Shown: in pieces, positions 50,534 to 62,600 of the stretch
Position numbering within the stretch: position 1 is the first letter of the stretch
Layout of the letters: each line of letters begins with the position of its first letter
Assembly (NCBI GenBank): GCA_003260075.1
Contig: QLIY01000248.1
Coordinates: forward strand, 62,001-126,000
Reading direction: 5' to 3'
DNA from: Phallusia mammillata
Taxonomy: Eukaryota > Chordata > Ascidiacea > Phlebobranchia > Ascidiidae
Length of the DNA: 64,000 nt
Notes under the pieces: model-generated
Told to the model about the DNA's origin: nothing
What the model saw: the letters and a program-made list of their open reading frames with translations, nothing else
Databases searched by the model: none
Program-made: the position numbers and the translations under genes

Positions 50534-51910
50534 ACGTTGTATTGTTGTTACTTTTTACTAAACTACATAAACGTGAAGGATATCCAGAAACTACGCCCAA
50601 CTAAATGAGGAAGAAAGATTTGAATTGTCATCCAACTTTTGTTGCTGCAAAACGGCAAGAGAATGATGAGTGATTCATACCCGCTTTTTTTGAAAAAAGA
50701 TAAACGGGTTCGACGGGGTTTAGTACAGTTTAAACATGTAGGCTACAAATAACTCATATTTCAATGTCAGCATTATTTCCTTTAATTTGAGCAAGCATGC
50801 AAAATATTGCGTATGTTTCGACCAATTACAAAGAAAAAATGCCTATTCAATATTGCTATGTGTTGATTCGTCATTAATTAAAATTACGGGAGTCAGTTCG
50901 GAAAATTCAGCCGTCAGTTATAATTGAAATCAATCGACCCACGTCACAACTGATGGCCTAACAACAGCCCGCGTCTAACGAACACATTTTGGTGCCCAAC
51001 GACTTCAAGGACTAAAATAGCCAACACAAAATAGGACAGTGAAGCAGATTTAAGATTTTGACCAGACAACACGGCGCTGTTACATTTTGCCACCCAAACT
51101 CGTTGGTAAACAAATAGGTCAAAGATTCTACTTAACGAGAGGTGTTTGGAACTAACCGACAGTCGATAGCCATTCATTTGCAACAGGGATTCCCACACTA
51201 GGTTTCGAGGTCCCTGAAGGGGTCTAGTGAAAACGAATACATAAATGCAAAACATGCAGTGGATTTAGAAGTTTTATAAAACGAGGGTAATTGGACGTCG
51301 GGTACACAGACTTGCTTCCTTTATATATAGGCCCTATTACTACAAAAAGTGTCAAAGAGCCACTGGTTGAAAACAAGAAAAAAATCCTGAAATGGGTTAA
51401 AAACCATCGAGAGAAACGTTCAAACTGACAAGCAATGATTTTTTTTCAAGCTTAAAACAAACGAAGGTGAACGTTTTTCAAGACAACCTTACTTATAGTA
51501 TTTTGTTTTGTCGAGAAAGAAACCGCAGATGACCGAACCACCGAGGCCAGCAACCACCATTGTTAAACCGATTTGACCAATTTCCCTGACAGCGTCCTAA
51601 AAGTTGAGGATAAAACAGTTAAAAGCCTGTTAAGCTTAAGAAACAGTGCAACAATATATATCACAATGTATAACATACAAGAAAACAACGACAAGTTTCG
51701 GCGTTTCACCAAAAATTATTTCATTTACCGGGTGAAATGGCAGCATGATCGGATTTAGGAGGGTTCCGATCGCGTAATAAGTTCCAGTGTTGATTCCTAC
51801 AAATACAAAAAAACTTAATAATTGTCCATGTAAAAATAGTTATGAACTGCTATAGGCTTTTTTAGCTTTGCTCAGAAACCATTTAAGTAAGGCTAAAACC
51901 ACCATAAAAA

Positions 51911-52008
<98 letters not shown>

Positions 52009-55000
52009 AAAACTGTATTGGCCAAACAATAAAGCTTAGTGCAAACTTCCGTATGAAGGTAAATATAATTACACCATTGTTCAAAGGCTGTACTTTGTAC
52101 TCAAACCAAAATATAACATAAAACCAAACGTGTAACAACAAGTTCTGACAGATCGACTTTGATTCCCTCCGAAAATCTAATGACGTAGTTAGGTTATCGA
52201 TCAGCAGCAACTCAGGTGACGCGGAAAGTTCCACGACAACACAACACCTCGCCTGCTGACTGATGTCCGAAGGTCAAATAGTGTTTACCAGATTTAGTAT
52301 TTGAATTGGAACCAAAGTCGAAATAAGTCGATCATTGAACAAAGTTTGGCAAATAGTGTCAAGTAGTCAAATTACACAATTCCTTTCGATCTAAAGGCTG
52401 GATACGTTAGCAAGCAACAACGCCGCGAAGTTAGTTGTTTTGCAGGTGCCGATTTGCTGAATTGTCGAGAAAAACACATTTTACAGCTGTTAGTTTGGTC
52501 TCCGTCGTTGGGCAAGATTTACTCACCATAGCTAACAAGCAGTAAAAGAAAGGGGACATTTTTCATAAGGGCTCCGATCGAACGCTTGTAGTTACTAAAC
52601 GATGACGTATGTTCCTCCTTGTTGTCGGATTCAGCTTGCAAAGCAACTGCGCTCGCCTTGCTTGGAGGTAGAGGTGGTTTGTCTCGAATGACTGGGGAAA
52701 AAACAAGGATGATTCATCGCCGACCAAACACAATTTTGTGTAAATTTTTTGCTTTTGTTTAAATGGCCAGTTTGTAACACAATATTTGGCCGATCAACGG
52801 ATGAAAAGCTTAGTTAGGTGTACCTAAAACTTAAAACATTTTCAATAAATACCTAAGACAATTTATGTTTCTTTTGTAGAATTATACACAATAACAAAGA
52901 CAGCAAGGCCAAAAACTGGCTGCAAACTACAATAGATCCAGTTGTGCGTTTAACCGAAATTGGTCATAAATTGTCTCGTCAAGACGATAAACGATCATAA
53001 ACATTAACTACTGCTTAGCCACACGACAATGAGTAGTAACCATTAATGGCGTTTATGGGTGCTCTCAAAACTCACAGAAAAATATAAGGAAAACCACTAT
53101 CGTGCAAACGGCGGCTGATGAGATGAAAAGAACCCGAAATCCCGCTGCTATCGCCTCCATGTTATCGGAATCCGGCACAATTAAGGGAGGAATAAGAAAT
53201 CCGAGCGCCACACCAAGCTGCAAATATAAGTCACGTAAATTTAAGGTTTAAAAAATGAAGGATGTAAAAACGGAAGTTTTGACATTTGCTAACATCCTGT
53301 TCTAAAAAAATTCTTTGCAACGTTGTAGCACAAAGAATTCGGTTTATTTATCTACGTGGTCCGTTCACTTAACCATATCTCAGAAAATTACCGATTCCTA
53401 TTACTATATACGACCAAATCGTTTGCTTCAGTTAATCTTGAGTTTGGAAGTTTTTGTGCTGCGGTGAAAAACGCAAATGCTAGCCGCTGTTACTACACAG
53501 ACTAAGGAATGTCAAAATACACATAAGGCTCAAATCATAACGTATACCGACTACGTTGAAACACCGAGAAACCACAACACCATGTAAAATTCAATAAACC
53601 TTAATTAAATATGACTGCAATGCATTTTTGTGGTCGCACTCTACGTGTTTTTGCATCATATCGTAGGCCCACTGTTGACCACAACGATGCTTATCGATGT
53701 TTAATACAAAACGCCTTGGTTTATTTGCCGGAAGTGAACCGGCGGTGCAGTAACAGTTAACTGCTAAAAACAGATGCTAACAGGAACCGATGGTCACGAA
53801 TGCCGGTCACGTAATATTTTCCATATTGTGATATTAGTGATTTGATCTAGAAACATATACTGTTTCAATACCTCGCATTTTTGCAACAGGGCATTTTTTT
53901 ACTGGTAAGGTCATAGTTTTTACAAACAATGTATTTTTGACAAACTTTGATTACATAAAAATGTTTTGTTTGTGCTAAAAATTATAAAACTATGTTGGAA
54001 AACCTGATGTGAATGTGACAGCTTTGAACCATCTGGGATTTGCAAAAACGATTTAAGTATGTCATAAATCAAGAAAGTTTGGTAATATAATTGACAGTTA
54101 TGAGATGGGCACGAATTAATTTGATTTAATAGTATGTTTTACTACAGTCAAATAATGACATATTAACACTTGTCATTTATCAATTAGACACATGTTTGCA
54201 TTTCTAACGCCGGAAATTAGTCAACATGAACTGGTCAAGCAAATACATACTGCAGGGATCAGGTATTTAACACACAAATGTACATTTAAGCACAGAGCCT
54301 AGTGAATGACACTGCAGGTGTAGAGTACACACTAACAGTGCAAACTTTAATTAATTAATGTCTAAGTATTAATTTAGCCCTGCAGGTTGCCAGTACCTAT
54401 TAATACCGATTGGCAACTACCAAATTAACTCCACAGCAGGTCAAACAGAACACACTAACCCAGCAGAAATTAATGGCTTAGTTGACAAAGACTGAAATAA
54501 CAGTGTATGTTAGACAATACACCAAGCCAAAAATACCTGGTTGCCAAATACTCCAACAGATGTTGCCGTTGACACTTCTGATGGACCAAACCATAATGAA
54601 GCTATCTTGGGAGGGATTTCCAAAATGAAAGATTGGGCGCATGCAGCAACAGTTTGACCTTGAAGATTTGAAATGAAGTTATAATTTTTGTTTTTATTCA
54701 CCCAAACAGAAATACAGAATGCACCAATTCATTCATTAACTGGGTAAAGATATAAAAATCCCCTACTAAAACAGAAAACAATATTATTTTAAATTGAAAA
54801 ACAACAAAAATGGAACTTACCAACAAAAGATATGATAAAATAGTACTGGTTTACACTGGCTATTTTTATAAGGGAGCCCACTGCATTTAAAGTGGCTCCG
54901 AATAGCAAAATTCTCCGAAGACCCCAGTTATCAAGCATCCAAGTTGCAACAAACATTAGTGGAATGTATGACAGCATGTAAATCATAGAAGTCCATGCAA

Positions 55001-55301
55001 CAAACAGTTCATTGCTGTGTGTATAGTATTTGATGACAATGTGTGTGATAATGGCATATTCAATCCACTGAAATGCACTTGACATTGAATAGAGGCAAAA
55101 AATTCCCATTATCAGAAACCGACGCGTGTACAACTTGGTCTTTAGTTGCTGAGTGTCCACAAAATCAGCATCGCTCTCTTTTCGGTATTCTGATTTATGG
55201 ATAACAACAACCTCAACATCTTTTCCATTGGGTTTTATCTCAACACTTGATTCTTCTGAAGGAATAAGCCTGTCATCTGTATTCAGATTTGTTTCTTCCA
55301 T
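47615..55301 (-). CDS. FLVCR: FLVCR-family (SLC49) major facilitator transporter, whole gene
   Basis: Eleven exons join in one frame to 547 residues. FLVCR1 and FLVCR2 are 12-helix transporters of the plasma and organelle membranes, reported to carry heme and, in later work, choline and ethanolamine. Family hallmarks visible in order are [62 protein letters not shown], a cytoplasmic loop starting [29 protein letters not shown] and [20 protein letters not shown]. The start ATG (55301-55299) is the first ATG of the frame; upstream open sequence has only GTG. Exons are 54821-55301, 54537-54658, 53076-53217, 52527-52691, 51729-51796, 51493-51596, 50274-50384, 49865-49970, 48933-49044, 47862-47914 and 47615-47794. 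The 95- and 97-base G-runs fall in introns. I cannot separate FLVCR1 from FLVCR2. Confidence 0.94.
47862..47914 (-). CDS. FLVCR: FLVCR-like exon 10: end of last helix
   Basis: 53 nt, phase 1 to 0. It encodes [18 protein letters not shown], matching the ALIKSDLRR sequence after the last helix in FLVCR1. Donor GTAAGT. Confidence 0.88.
48045..48364. mobile_element. hAT-type MITE with 8-bp target duplication
   Basis: The ends CAGTAGTTCTCAACT and AGTTGAGAACCACCG are inverted. TTCTAAAG flanks both sides exactly (48037-48044 and 48365-48372). The 320-bp body is noncoding. It sits in the intron between exons 9 and 10 of the FLVCR-like gene. Confidence 0.88.
48933..49044 (-). CDS. FLVCR: FLVCR-like exon 9: last helices
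   Basis: 112 nt, phase 0 to 1. It encodes [20 protein letters not shown] and [15 protein letters not shown]. Confidence 0.93.
49865..49970 (-). CDS. FLVCR: FLVCR-like exon 8
   Basis: 106 nt, phase 2 to 0. It encodes [20 protein letters not shown] and [15 protein letters not shown], a nearly invariant block of the family. Confidence 0.95.
50274..50384 (-). CDS. FLVCR: FLVCR-like exon 7
   Basis: 111 nt, phase 2 to 2. It encodes [20 protein letters not shown] and a following helix. It lies 53 bp from the 95-base G-run, which is in the upstream intron. Confidence 0.92.
50438..50532. other. 95-base G-run, probable scaffold gap
   Basis: An uninterrupted G-run in the intron between exons 6 and 7 of the FLVCR-like gene, with no duplicated flanks. 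Confidence 0.7.
51493..51596 (-). CDS. FLVCR: FLVCR-like exon 6
   Basis: 104 nt, phase 0 to 2. It encodes [20 protein letters not shown] and [12 protein letters not shown]. The acceptor is TTTTAG and the donor GTAAGG. Confidence 0.92.
51729..51796 (-). CDS. FLVCR: FLVCR-like exon 5
   Basis: 68 nt, phase 1 to 0. It encodes [20 protein letters not shown], matching the GAFYSVSTLLNQMI helix of FLVCR proteins. Confidence 0.9.
51911..52007. other. 97-base G-run, probable scaffold gap
   Basis: An uninterrupted G-run in the intron between exons 4 and 5 of the FLVCR-like gene. The poly-proline frames on the opposite strand are products of this run. Confidence 0.7.
52527..52691 (-). CDS. FLVCR: FLVCR-like exon 4: central cytoplasmic loop
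   Basis: 165 nt, phase 1 to 1. It encodes [17 protein letters not shown], a charged loop, and [20 protein letters not shown], the start of the C-terminal six-helix half. Confidence 0.93.
53076..53217 (-). CDS. FLVCR: FLVCR-like exon 3
   Basis: 142 nt, phase 0 to 1. It encodes [20 protein letters not shown] and the helix [19 protein letters not shown]. The reading continues directly from GNQ in exon 2. Confidence 0.93.
54537..54658 (-). CDS. FLVCR: FLVCR-like exon 2
   Basis: 122 nt, phase 1 to 0. It encodes [20 protein letters not shown] and [20 protein letters not shown], the most conserved segment of the family. Confidence 0.94.
54821..55301 (-). CDS. FLVCR: FLVCR-like exon 1: N-terminus and first helices
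   Basis: A hydrophilic acidic N-terminus of about 75 residues precedes [18 protein letters not shown] and helices 1-3. The donor G|GTAAGT leaves phase 1. It is 481 nt long. Confidence 0.93.
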
Positions 55302-57363
55302 TTTAAAATTAAACCTTTTATCTTGGTGATCAAAAAGTGAAGTATCACATGTGCATAATTCAACAAAGACTATCACAGCTTAGAATATAGATCCTCTTTA
55401 TTCTACACCAATAGACAAATAACACATTAACTTGTACGTTCGCATGTATAACAACACCACGGCATAAAATATGTGTTATATAAACAAGTTATGTTGACTT
55501 TAACATAAACCCCTTCTCTGCAGTGTTTTATACTGTAAACAGTATGCTGTCAAAGACCAATAAATTAGCGGAAACTGTCGCCCAAATGCTCTACAATATG
55601 TCGTGCGATGAAAGCACGTGCAAAGATTACTACGAACGACAGCAGCACAGCCGGTAGGCCCACAGCCATCAACCAAGTTTACTACACTACAGTGCCTTCC
55701 TTGCCGGCTGTCGAGTGACAACAGAGACTATCAGCAAGCGCCTTTTTCGTTTCGGCGTTTTTTCGACGATTGGACTTTGCCCATTCAAGGCACGTAGGTG
55801 AGTGCTCAACCCTGCTGTCTTTACGCATATGTTGGTCTCACTAGCACAAGCCTCAATGCAACTAACTCACGTTTTTAACTGACATGCAGAGGTGTTACAA
55901 GAAGTTTAACTTGTCATCGCTTTATCTACTTAGATCTCTTTTGCTCAACGATTTACACCTAGTTTCATATGGATCACGCCCTATCAGGACGACACGAAGT
56001 CAATTTAGTGTGCTTTTGCAAAAGCGATTTTTGCAAAACCATCGCTCTCGTGTCTAAAGAAATAATAAAAACATAATAAAAAAACAACCCGATTGGTGTC
56101 TCTGTAGGCTTTACTGCGCCATCACCAAGTTAAAAAAATAATAATAGTTCTCAATCCATTGAAGTATGCTGCTGTACGAAACGAAAGTCGTAGGCTGTAG
56201 CAAACAATAGAACTGGTCCATCACTAGGCTTTTGTGCCCTCTGACTGAAACAAACAATGAAAGTGAGTCACAACAAAAACATTTTAAAATATGTCACAAA
56301 ATAATGGTGTCTCAACTACAAATACTGTTGCAAAAAGCTTCACAAATTGACCACACATGTTTTATGCATGTTCGAACCTTATTTGTATTTAGGTCATTTA
56401 AAGCTCTTTGTTGACATCAAGTGGCAGAACAAATTAAATACAGCCAACACATGCAACAATATGTGCGCAGAGCAGTGGTTCTCAAACTTTTTTTGTTGCG
56501 ACGCCCCTGGAAAAGTTTTCTGGACCTTGCGACGCACCAGCAGATAAAAGCTAATGGGGAAAATTATTATTAAAGTTAGGTTTATTGATACAACAACAAA
56601 AGCCACAAAACGGAAATATTCTGCGACGCCCTTGGAAAATTGAAAGCGACGCATAAATTCCATTTCTTTTCCATGCTTTTTTTAAACAAAATACACCTGG
56701 TGGCCCTTAAAAATAAAGAACCCGTGTAGTCTTTGTGTGGCCGTCAGTTACAAAAAGCTTAGCCTATGTAGGCTACCCGTGCCTATACCAATGGCCTCCG
56801 TCTGAACCCGAGTAGCCAAACTGTCTATGTTGTAATTATCACAAGTTTGAAGTGTACAAAATCGATTTATGCAAAGTAGGCTGGTTGCTCTGAAACGCAG
56901 AAATTAAGAGGATGCTTGTCGGACATCTAACATACCGACCTTTGCGCTATTCAACACTGCGCAGCTAAAGGCTACCGACTTGGTGATTATTTTAGTTCAA
57001 TTGTGTTGCTTTGTTTTCTTTTTTCAAGCAAAATAAACTCAACTCAATTGAATTTGTTGCAAAATATTGGTAAACAAACGACTGGAATTGAAAATAATGC
57101 TATGTTTCACACATATAAGCCTAGGCGTGTTTTCAGGTGTAGCATAGAAAAGGCCATCTATTCAAGACACTTAGGATCAAGATTTGGGCTCTGTACGTCA
57201 TAAACTTTATGACATAAAGGAACACCAGTTGCACTCGGCTGGGCGTTCAAGCTCGCGCAATCGATCGTTACAAAAGATTTTTCCTTCAAATGCAAAATGT
57301 TGTATATCCACTGAAATACATGCCTCTTCGATAACAAATGGTAGCCAGTAATTGATTTTCGTA

Positions 57364-57482
57364 AGGTACCACCAAGGATAGCAGTACGGTACGTATTGCG
57401 TTGACCGTACCTCGTTACGTAAAAAATCAAAGCGTACCGTACTCAAGGTACGGTACGAAAATTTGCGTACCACCGTACCTTC
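57364..57482. repeat. GTACGGTAC-rich palindromic repeat, left block
   Basis: The block is dense in GTACGGTAC and its complement GTACCGTAC. It begins GGTACCACCAAGGATAGCAG followed by TACGGTACG. The right block at 58848-59020 ends with the inverted equivalent, CGTACCGTACTGCCATCTTT then GGGTACC. The two may be the ends of one element of about 1.65 kb. Confidence 0.65.
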
Positions 57483-58042
57483 AAATAAACCAATCGGGAT
57501 TAAGTTGGATACATTTTATGACAATATAACATGCAAGGAGAGGTGTCTAAACAACAAGCTGTCCCATTACAACCAGCTCATTCGAAATGAAAGGTTGATG
57601 CGTTTTCTACGATGGGCTCGTGCAGTGACAGTGGGTAATTTTCAACAGCATGTTTGTTAAGCGACAACAACACAAGCTAGCTTTTTCAAGTAACTGGAGA
57701 ATCATTTACAAATGCCGAGTTAATCTCTGTTCTTGTCACGTGCGCGTTTTGATAATACGTCTACGGTACGTGTAACCATAGGCGCCGAGTTTTATAAAAA
57801 TGCAAGGTGGCGGACGTAAATTATGACGTCACTTTTTGTGAGGTCACTAATGCGTGCAACCACACGAACCCACCTCAAAGCCCAAGAAACTTTCAATGGA
57901 ATGCAACATTCGTTAATTTAAAAAAAAACATTTTTTAAAATAATATTCAGTTAAAACAGTTTGCTTTAACGTTTTATTGGTTTAGCAACGTTTAGAAAAA
58001 GTTTCATCAAATTGTTGCTCTTGTATCACCCAAAGTCTAAAC

Positions 58043-58343
58043 CAGGGGTGGGCAACCTTTGTTACTGTAGGGCCAATTATGAATGTCAAAATTGGATCGC
58101 GGGCCGCACATGTGCATAACACAAAGTGATTTTGCTTTGTTTCTTACCAAATATGCTTCACTACAAGTATAATTCGTATTTGATTCTAGCCACATTTTGC
58201 CAGATCGCAGTTAACTGGCACCAGGCGCATTAATCAGCTCAAAAATATGTATTAATTGGACTCGTTTGCCAGTACTTTTGAAATCCAAGCGTCTCTGTGG
58301 GCCGCACAACCTTTAATGAAGGGCCGCAGGTTGCCCACCCCTG
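58043..58343. mobile_element. hAT-type MITE with 8-bp target duplication
   Basis: CAGGGGTGGGCAACCT at the left pairs with GGTTGCCCACCCCTG at the right. The 8-mer GTCTAAAC is repeated exactly on both sides (58035-58042 and 58344-58351). It is 301 bp, noncoding, and has the same terminal type as the element at 29363. It lies between the two GTACGGTAC blocks. Confidence 0.92.
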
Positions 58344-58847
58344 GTCTAAACTATAACCATTCATTACAGTACAATCACATTGTACATAATAATGGCCATA
58401 CATTCACTGCCAACAATTTGTTTGACGTCATAAACAAAGCTCTAACCAAAACACGTTGCAGTTTCCACGCGTTTTGTTGCTTTTATGCCAGCATGCTTGT
58501 TTAAGAGCAAAATTGTTCCCAATTTTTTTCAGATTTTACGATGTTTCGTACTATACCGCTACAAACAAATTAAAATATCCACGGTGGCCGCCACCGTGCT
58601 TTACAAACCCACCCCGCCACCGCCCACTCGGCGCCTATGCCGTTACACGCGTAACCCTCCTTTTGCATGGTAAGCAGTAAGCACGCATTATTAAGCAGTG
58701 ACGTCATAAACTTTTTTGAGCACTATTTTGGTACAGGGACACTGTGATGAAATCATGTTTTAAACAACTTAAATTCAAGTTTCAGACAATTTTGATATTA
58801 TCTGCAAATGGTAACAATTCAAAAATGACCGTTTAATCAACATTTAA

Positions 58848-59020
58848 TATGCGTACCAGTACGGTGGTACGGTACGCTTTTGGTACGGTGGTACGCTCTA
58901 GTGAAAGACCGTGCCACATACCGTACCTCAGCTTTCTTTGCGTACCATACCTACGTACCGTACGTTTTCATGAAATTTGCTGCGTACCGTACCGTACTGC
59001 CATCTTTGGGTACCACCAGT
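58848..59020. repeat. GTACGGTAC-rich palindromic repeat, right block
   Basis: It carries many overlapping GTACGGT and ACCGTAC units. Reverse-complemented, its right end resembles the left end of the block at 57364. No protein frame links the two. Confidence 0.65.
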
Positions 59021-59153
59021 GGATACGACGTTTTAAATTGAGCTGATCATGTAATTTTTTTTTTAAAGATTTTGACCTCCGCGAATCGGTTGTTGAAAAG
59101 TTTTTGTAAAAATATGTATCTATGCATGGAGCTTGAATATATGTAGAAATGAA

Positions 59154-59159
59154 TTTATT
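59154..59159 (-). terminator. Candidate polyadenylation signal of the Tudor gene
   Basis: TTTATT on the plus strand reads AATAAA on the minus strand, about 390 nt past the TGA at 59552-59550. It is the nearest canonical hexamer I saw. Confidence 0.45.
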
Positions 59160-59549
59160 TCGTGCATTTACAGTGGTACACACGATCTGACACAAATTAT
59201 ATCATGAAGTAAACGAACTTGCTAACCGAAGACACCAGAACCCGACCAACCAACCAGGACAGAAAACAAAGGAACTGAAAATAAGGCAACAAAAGGGTTG
59301 GGGAATCGTTTGGGCAATGTAAAATTTTGGACAATTTGGAACTCACATTGAAAAGCTCAAACAACAAAGAAAATTTCAGGACCGGATGTGTCAAAGAAAA
59401 AACAATTGTTGACTTTTTAGTTACTAGTGACAAAAACAACTGGATAAAAACCCTGCATCAAAAGACTAAGTAACATAGGGCAGTAGCATTGAAAAACATA
59501 TTTATGCAAAGTATAGTCTGTTACTGTTAAGGCACTTGAATTTAGGGCT

Positions 59550-59686
59550 TCACACAAAAATCTGGGACTTATCAGAATCTTCTCTGGCACTGACAAACAA
59601 CAAGTCATCTTGCGGACTCCTTGTGTCAGAATTATCATCACAGCCATGAGTCAATGTGACATCATGAGTATCACGATCTCTATCAC
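59550..59686 (-). CDS. Tudor gene last exon with stop codon
   Basis: 137 nt, entered in phase 1 after TTTTCAAG. It encodes GDRDRDTHDVTLTHGCDDNS and ends EDSDKSQIFV, then TGA (59552-59550). Confidence 0.78.
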
Positions 59687-62600
59687 CTTGAAAAGTATGA
59701 AAGTCAAGTTACAAACGTTTGCAGTTGAAAAAAATATCTAAGTCCCTGATAAAATTTTTGTCATTCACCGTCATTGTACTCTGAGAGGGGTGTGCTGTAA
59801 ATTGATGTTTCCTCGGGTTCTTGGCTTGCTCCAGAGTGTTTAGGAGTAGACAGAAACTGATCTGAAGTTATAAGATTGTATAGCAGTGGTTTCCAACCTT
59901 TTTGTAGTCACAGACCCCTTTTATAAATTTTTTACCCCCAACGTAATTTAGTACTGTTATGTTTTTCTTTTCCTGCATTATACGTTGTTATACTTTCGGC
60001 TTTTGGGGGGCAGAATTTTAATCAACCTTCAGAGTCCTTGAATCTTAATAAAGTTCTGTACTGTAGCAGTCAATGCAACGAAGAGATAAATTTTCTGGTG
60101 TACAATACTTGAAACAAAGCACTATAAGTTATATTGTTCATGTGTGTTGTGATGTCACAATGGAAGTAACAGTCACAGAAAAAGTTTTCTAAACCAAAGG
60201 TTAAATAACAGTTTGCATTTGTATGCAGGATTGTAAAAACGGTTTGGGAACTTAACAATATTGTACTGCTGGTTAATGGTACTAAGAAAGTTTGCCTCCA
60301 CAGACCTCCTAAAACCATCTCACGGACCCATTGGGGGTCCGCGAACCCCAGGTTGGGAACCACTGCTGTATAGGGATAAGACACATGTATTAAAATCCAG
60401 TTACAAACCTTTTATTGCATCAGGACTAAAACTTTCTTGTATGGCATCCTTAATAACGTCCTCGGTTATTTTACCTGCAACTAAAATAAACACCAAAAGA
60501 ATGACATTTAGTTACCAAAAGAATGCAAAGGATGGTGTAACAAAACCTGAAATAGCTTCTTGAACAGCATTTTCTTCATTAGCTTCAATGTCAGTTGTTT
60601 TGGTACTGATGTCATCTAAACATTGATATGCTTTCAAACCAAAAAAAACACATTTGTTTCATCAAAAGTTTTAACAAAACTGTTTTTTATGTATATTTAA
60701 ATTTTTGCATGATAACACAAATAATATTTTAAGCTAACAAAGGGATGATAAATCAAAACATAAATTTGCAGCAAAAGTCATTTTACCTTTGCATTCACTC
60801 ACAACAATCTCAGGAAATTCAACATCTCCCTCATTAACCTCCACCTCCACCTTTGGTGCTTCAGTATTTACATCTTCACCTTGAAAAGCTGTTACAAACG
60901 ATGGCAATCTAGTTTCCAAATCCAAGTCAAGAGAAATTTGTGAAACAGGATTGGGAGTCAGGTCAGGGCCCTCCTCAACCAAAACTGTTATGCAGGAACT
61001 TTTGTTTTCTTCATACAGATGGCTGTCATTGGATTCACATTTTGAATCAGTAAGCTCTGACAAATTCAATGCAATCTCCACAACTAGTCCTGTCTCATCA
61101 TTTGTTTCTTCAGTATCCTCTTTTTTTGCAACTTCTTGGGCAATATTAGAATCCACAACACTGTTTTCTGGTTTTAGTTCTGCTTTCAAGTTTTCACTAC
61201 TTGTAATTTGTTCTTGATTGAGAAAAACTTCTTCACTATCTTCTTTTAATTTTTCACTTGTCATCTTTTCTGATGTATTAAATTCAACATCAATATCACA
61301 TTTTTCTTCAGAACTATCTGCTTCCTTGTTTGCTGATTCAGCTGTTTGGTTTGAAACATCATTTTCGTTGCTGTCATTCTCTAGTGTTTTCCAATTAGGA
61401 TTTGTTGTATTCTCTGACTGAGTAGTAGATTTTAAAATGTCAATAGAAGCACAGCTGCACGTCTCTCCCACAATTGCCACAGCTTTGTTGCAAACTTGTT
61501 GAACAATATTCTCAGCAATCTTCATAAAGTCAACATCTTCAATCATTTGTGAATTATCTGCTTGCACATTTTTATCCTCGTCTTCATCATCCTCAGAATT
61601 GGAGGCCACCAAGCTTTATATAAGTGGTTGTTAAATTTAATTCGATATTTATTTGTGCCATTTTCAAAACCACAGAAAAATGCATTTAAAAGACTGATCT
61701 GGTATTCTACATACAATTTGATTCTACTTCTACACACAAAAACTTTTTTGCCATAATCAAGAGTTCATTAAGTGATTAACAGATTTGCCATTGTTTGAAT
61801 TTATTTGTATTTAACCTAAAAAACGTTATGATAGCATAGCAAACTTTTTCTTAAAGAAAAAATCACAAATACCTATTCCCAAGAGGTACAGGCGCTGTTA
61901 ATATAGGACTCTGCTTTTCTGGTTCCTCAAAAACAGAAAACTTCTATAAAATAAAATCGCATAGAAAACAGGTTCATAGTCATCAAACAAATAGCCAATA
62001 CCTCATTTGGTGTCAGAGAGGAATTAACAAGTTCTCTGACTAGTTGGTCAATCTCAGTTTCCAAACACAGAACAGGTTGTTCTAAAAATGATTGCTTAAA
62101 CTTTAACAAATCTATTTGAAACAGCTTCATGATAAACATACCTTCATCTTTACCTGCTTCTTTATCTTCAGTAGAAGGAAACTTGGCATCTTGGCTGTGA
62201 CTAAAGGTATTTTGTAGCATTAAGTTGAAATGAATAAAATAGTACTTATAGGATATACCTCAGAGGATCAATTTCATTTGGAGTTTTCTCAGAAGAACTG
62301 TGGTATATGTTCCATGATATTTGTTTCGGTATTTCTACAAAAACAAACAATAAAATATTTATTTTGTGTTCAAGATTTAATTGTAATCTCCTTACAAAAA
62401 AAAATTAAAAGATTATTCTAAGCTTGGTTTCTGGATCACAAAACAAAAAATTAGGCACAAAGTAATGAAAATGATTGCAAACAAATCAAGATTTTAAAAT
62501 GTTACTCTTACCTGGTGAAGGATCCATTTCACTTGCTTCATTTTCTGACACAAAGACACTGTCTGATATAACAGAAAGTGAAGACTCAGATGACATTGGG

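Larger units (their letters stand above)
55302..59549. other. Intergenic region between the FLVCR-like and Tudor genes
   Basis: It should hold the FLVCR-like promoter at its left end and the Tudor 3' untranslated region at its right end. Repeats fill 57360-59030. The short open frames show no recognisable protein. A degenerate CAGTGGTTCTCAAAC end at 56474 hints at another decayed hAT element with no clear right end. Confidence 0.6.

Noticed and set aside
55302..55376. N-terminal extension of the FLVCR-like protein
   Set aside because: The frame is open but starts only with GTG. The first ATG is at 55301.
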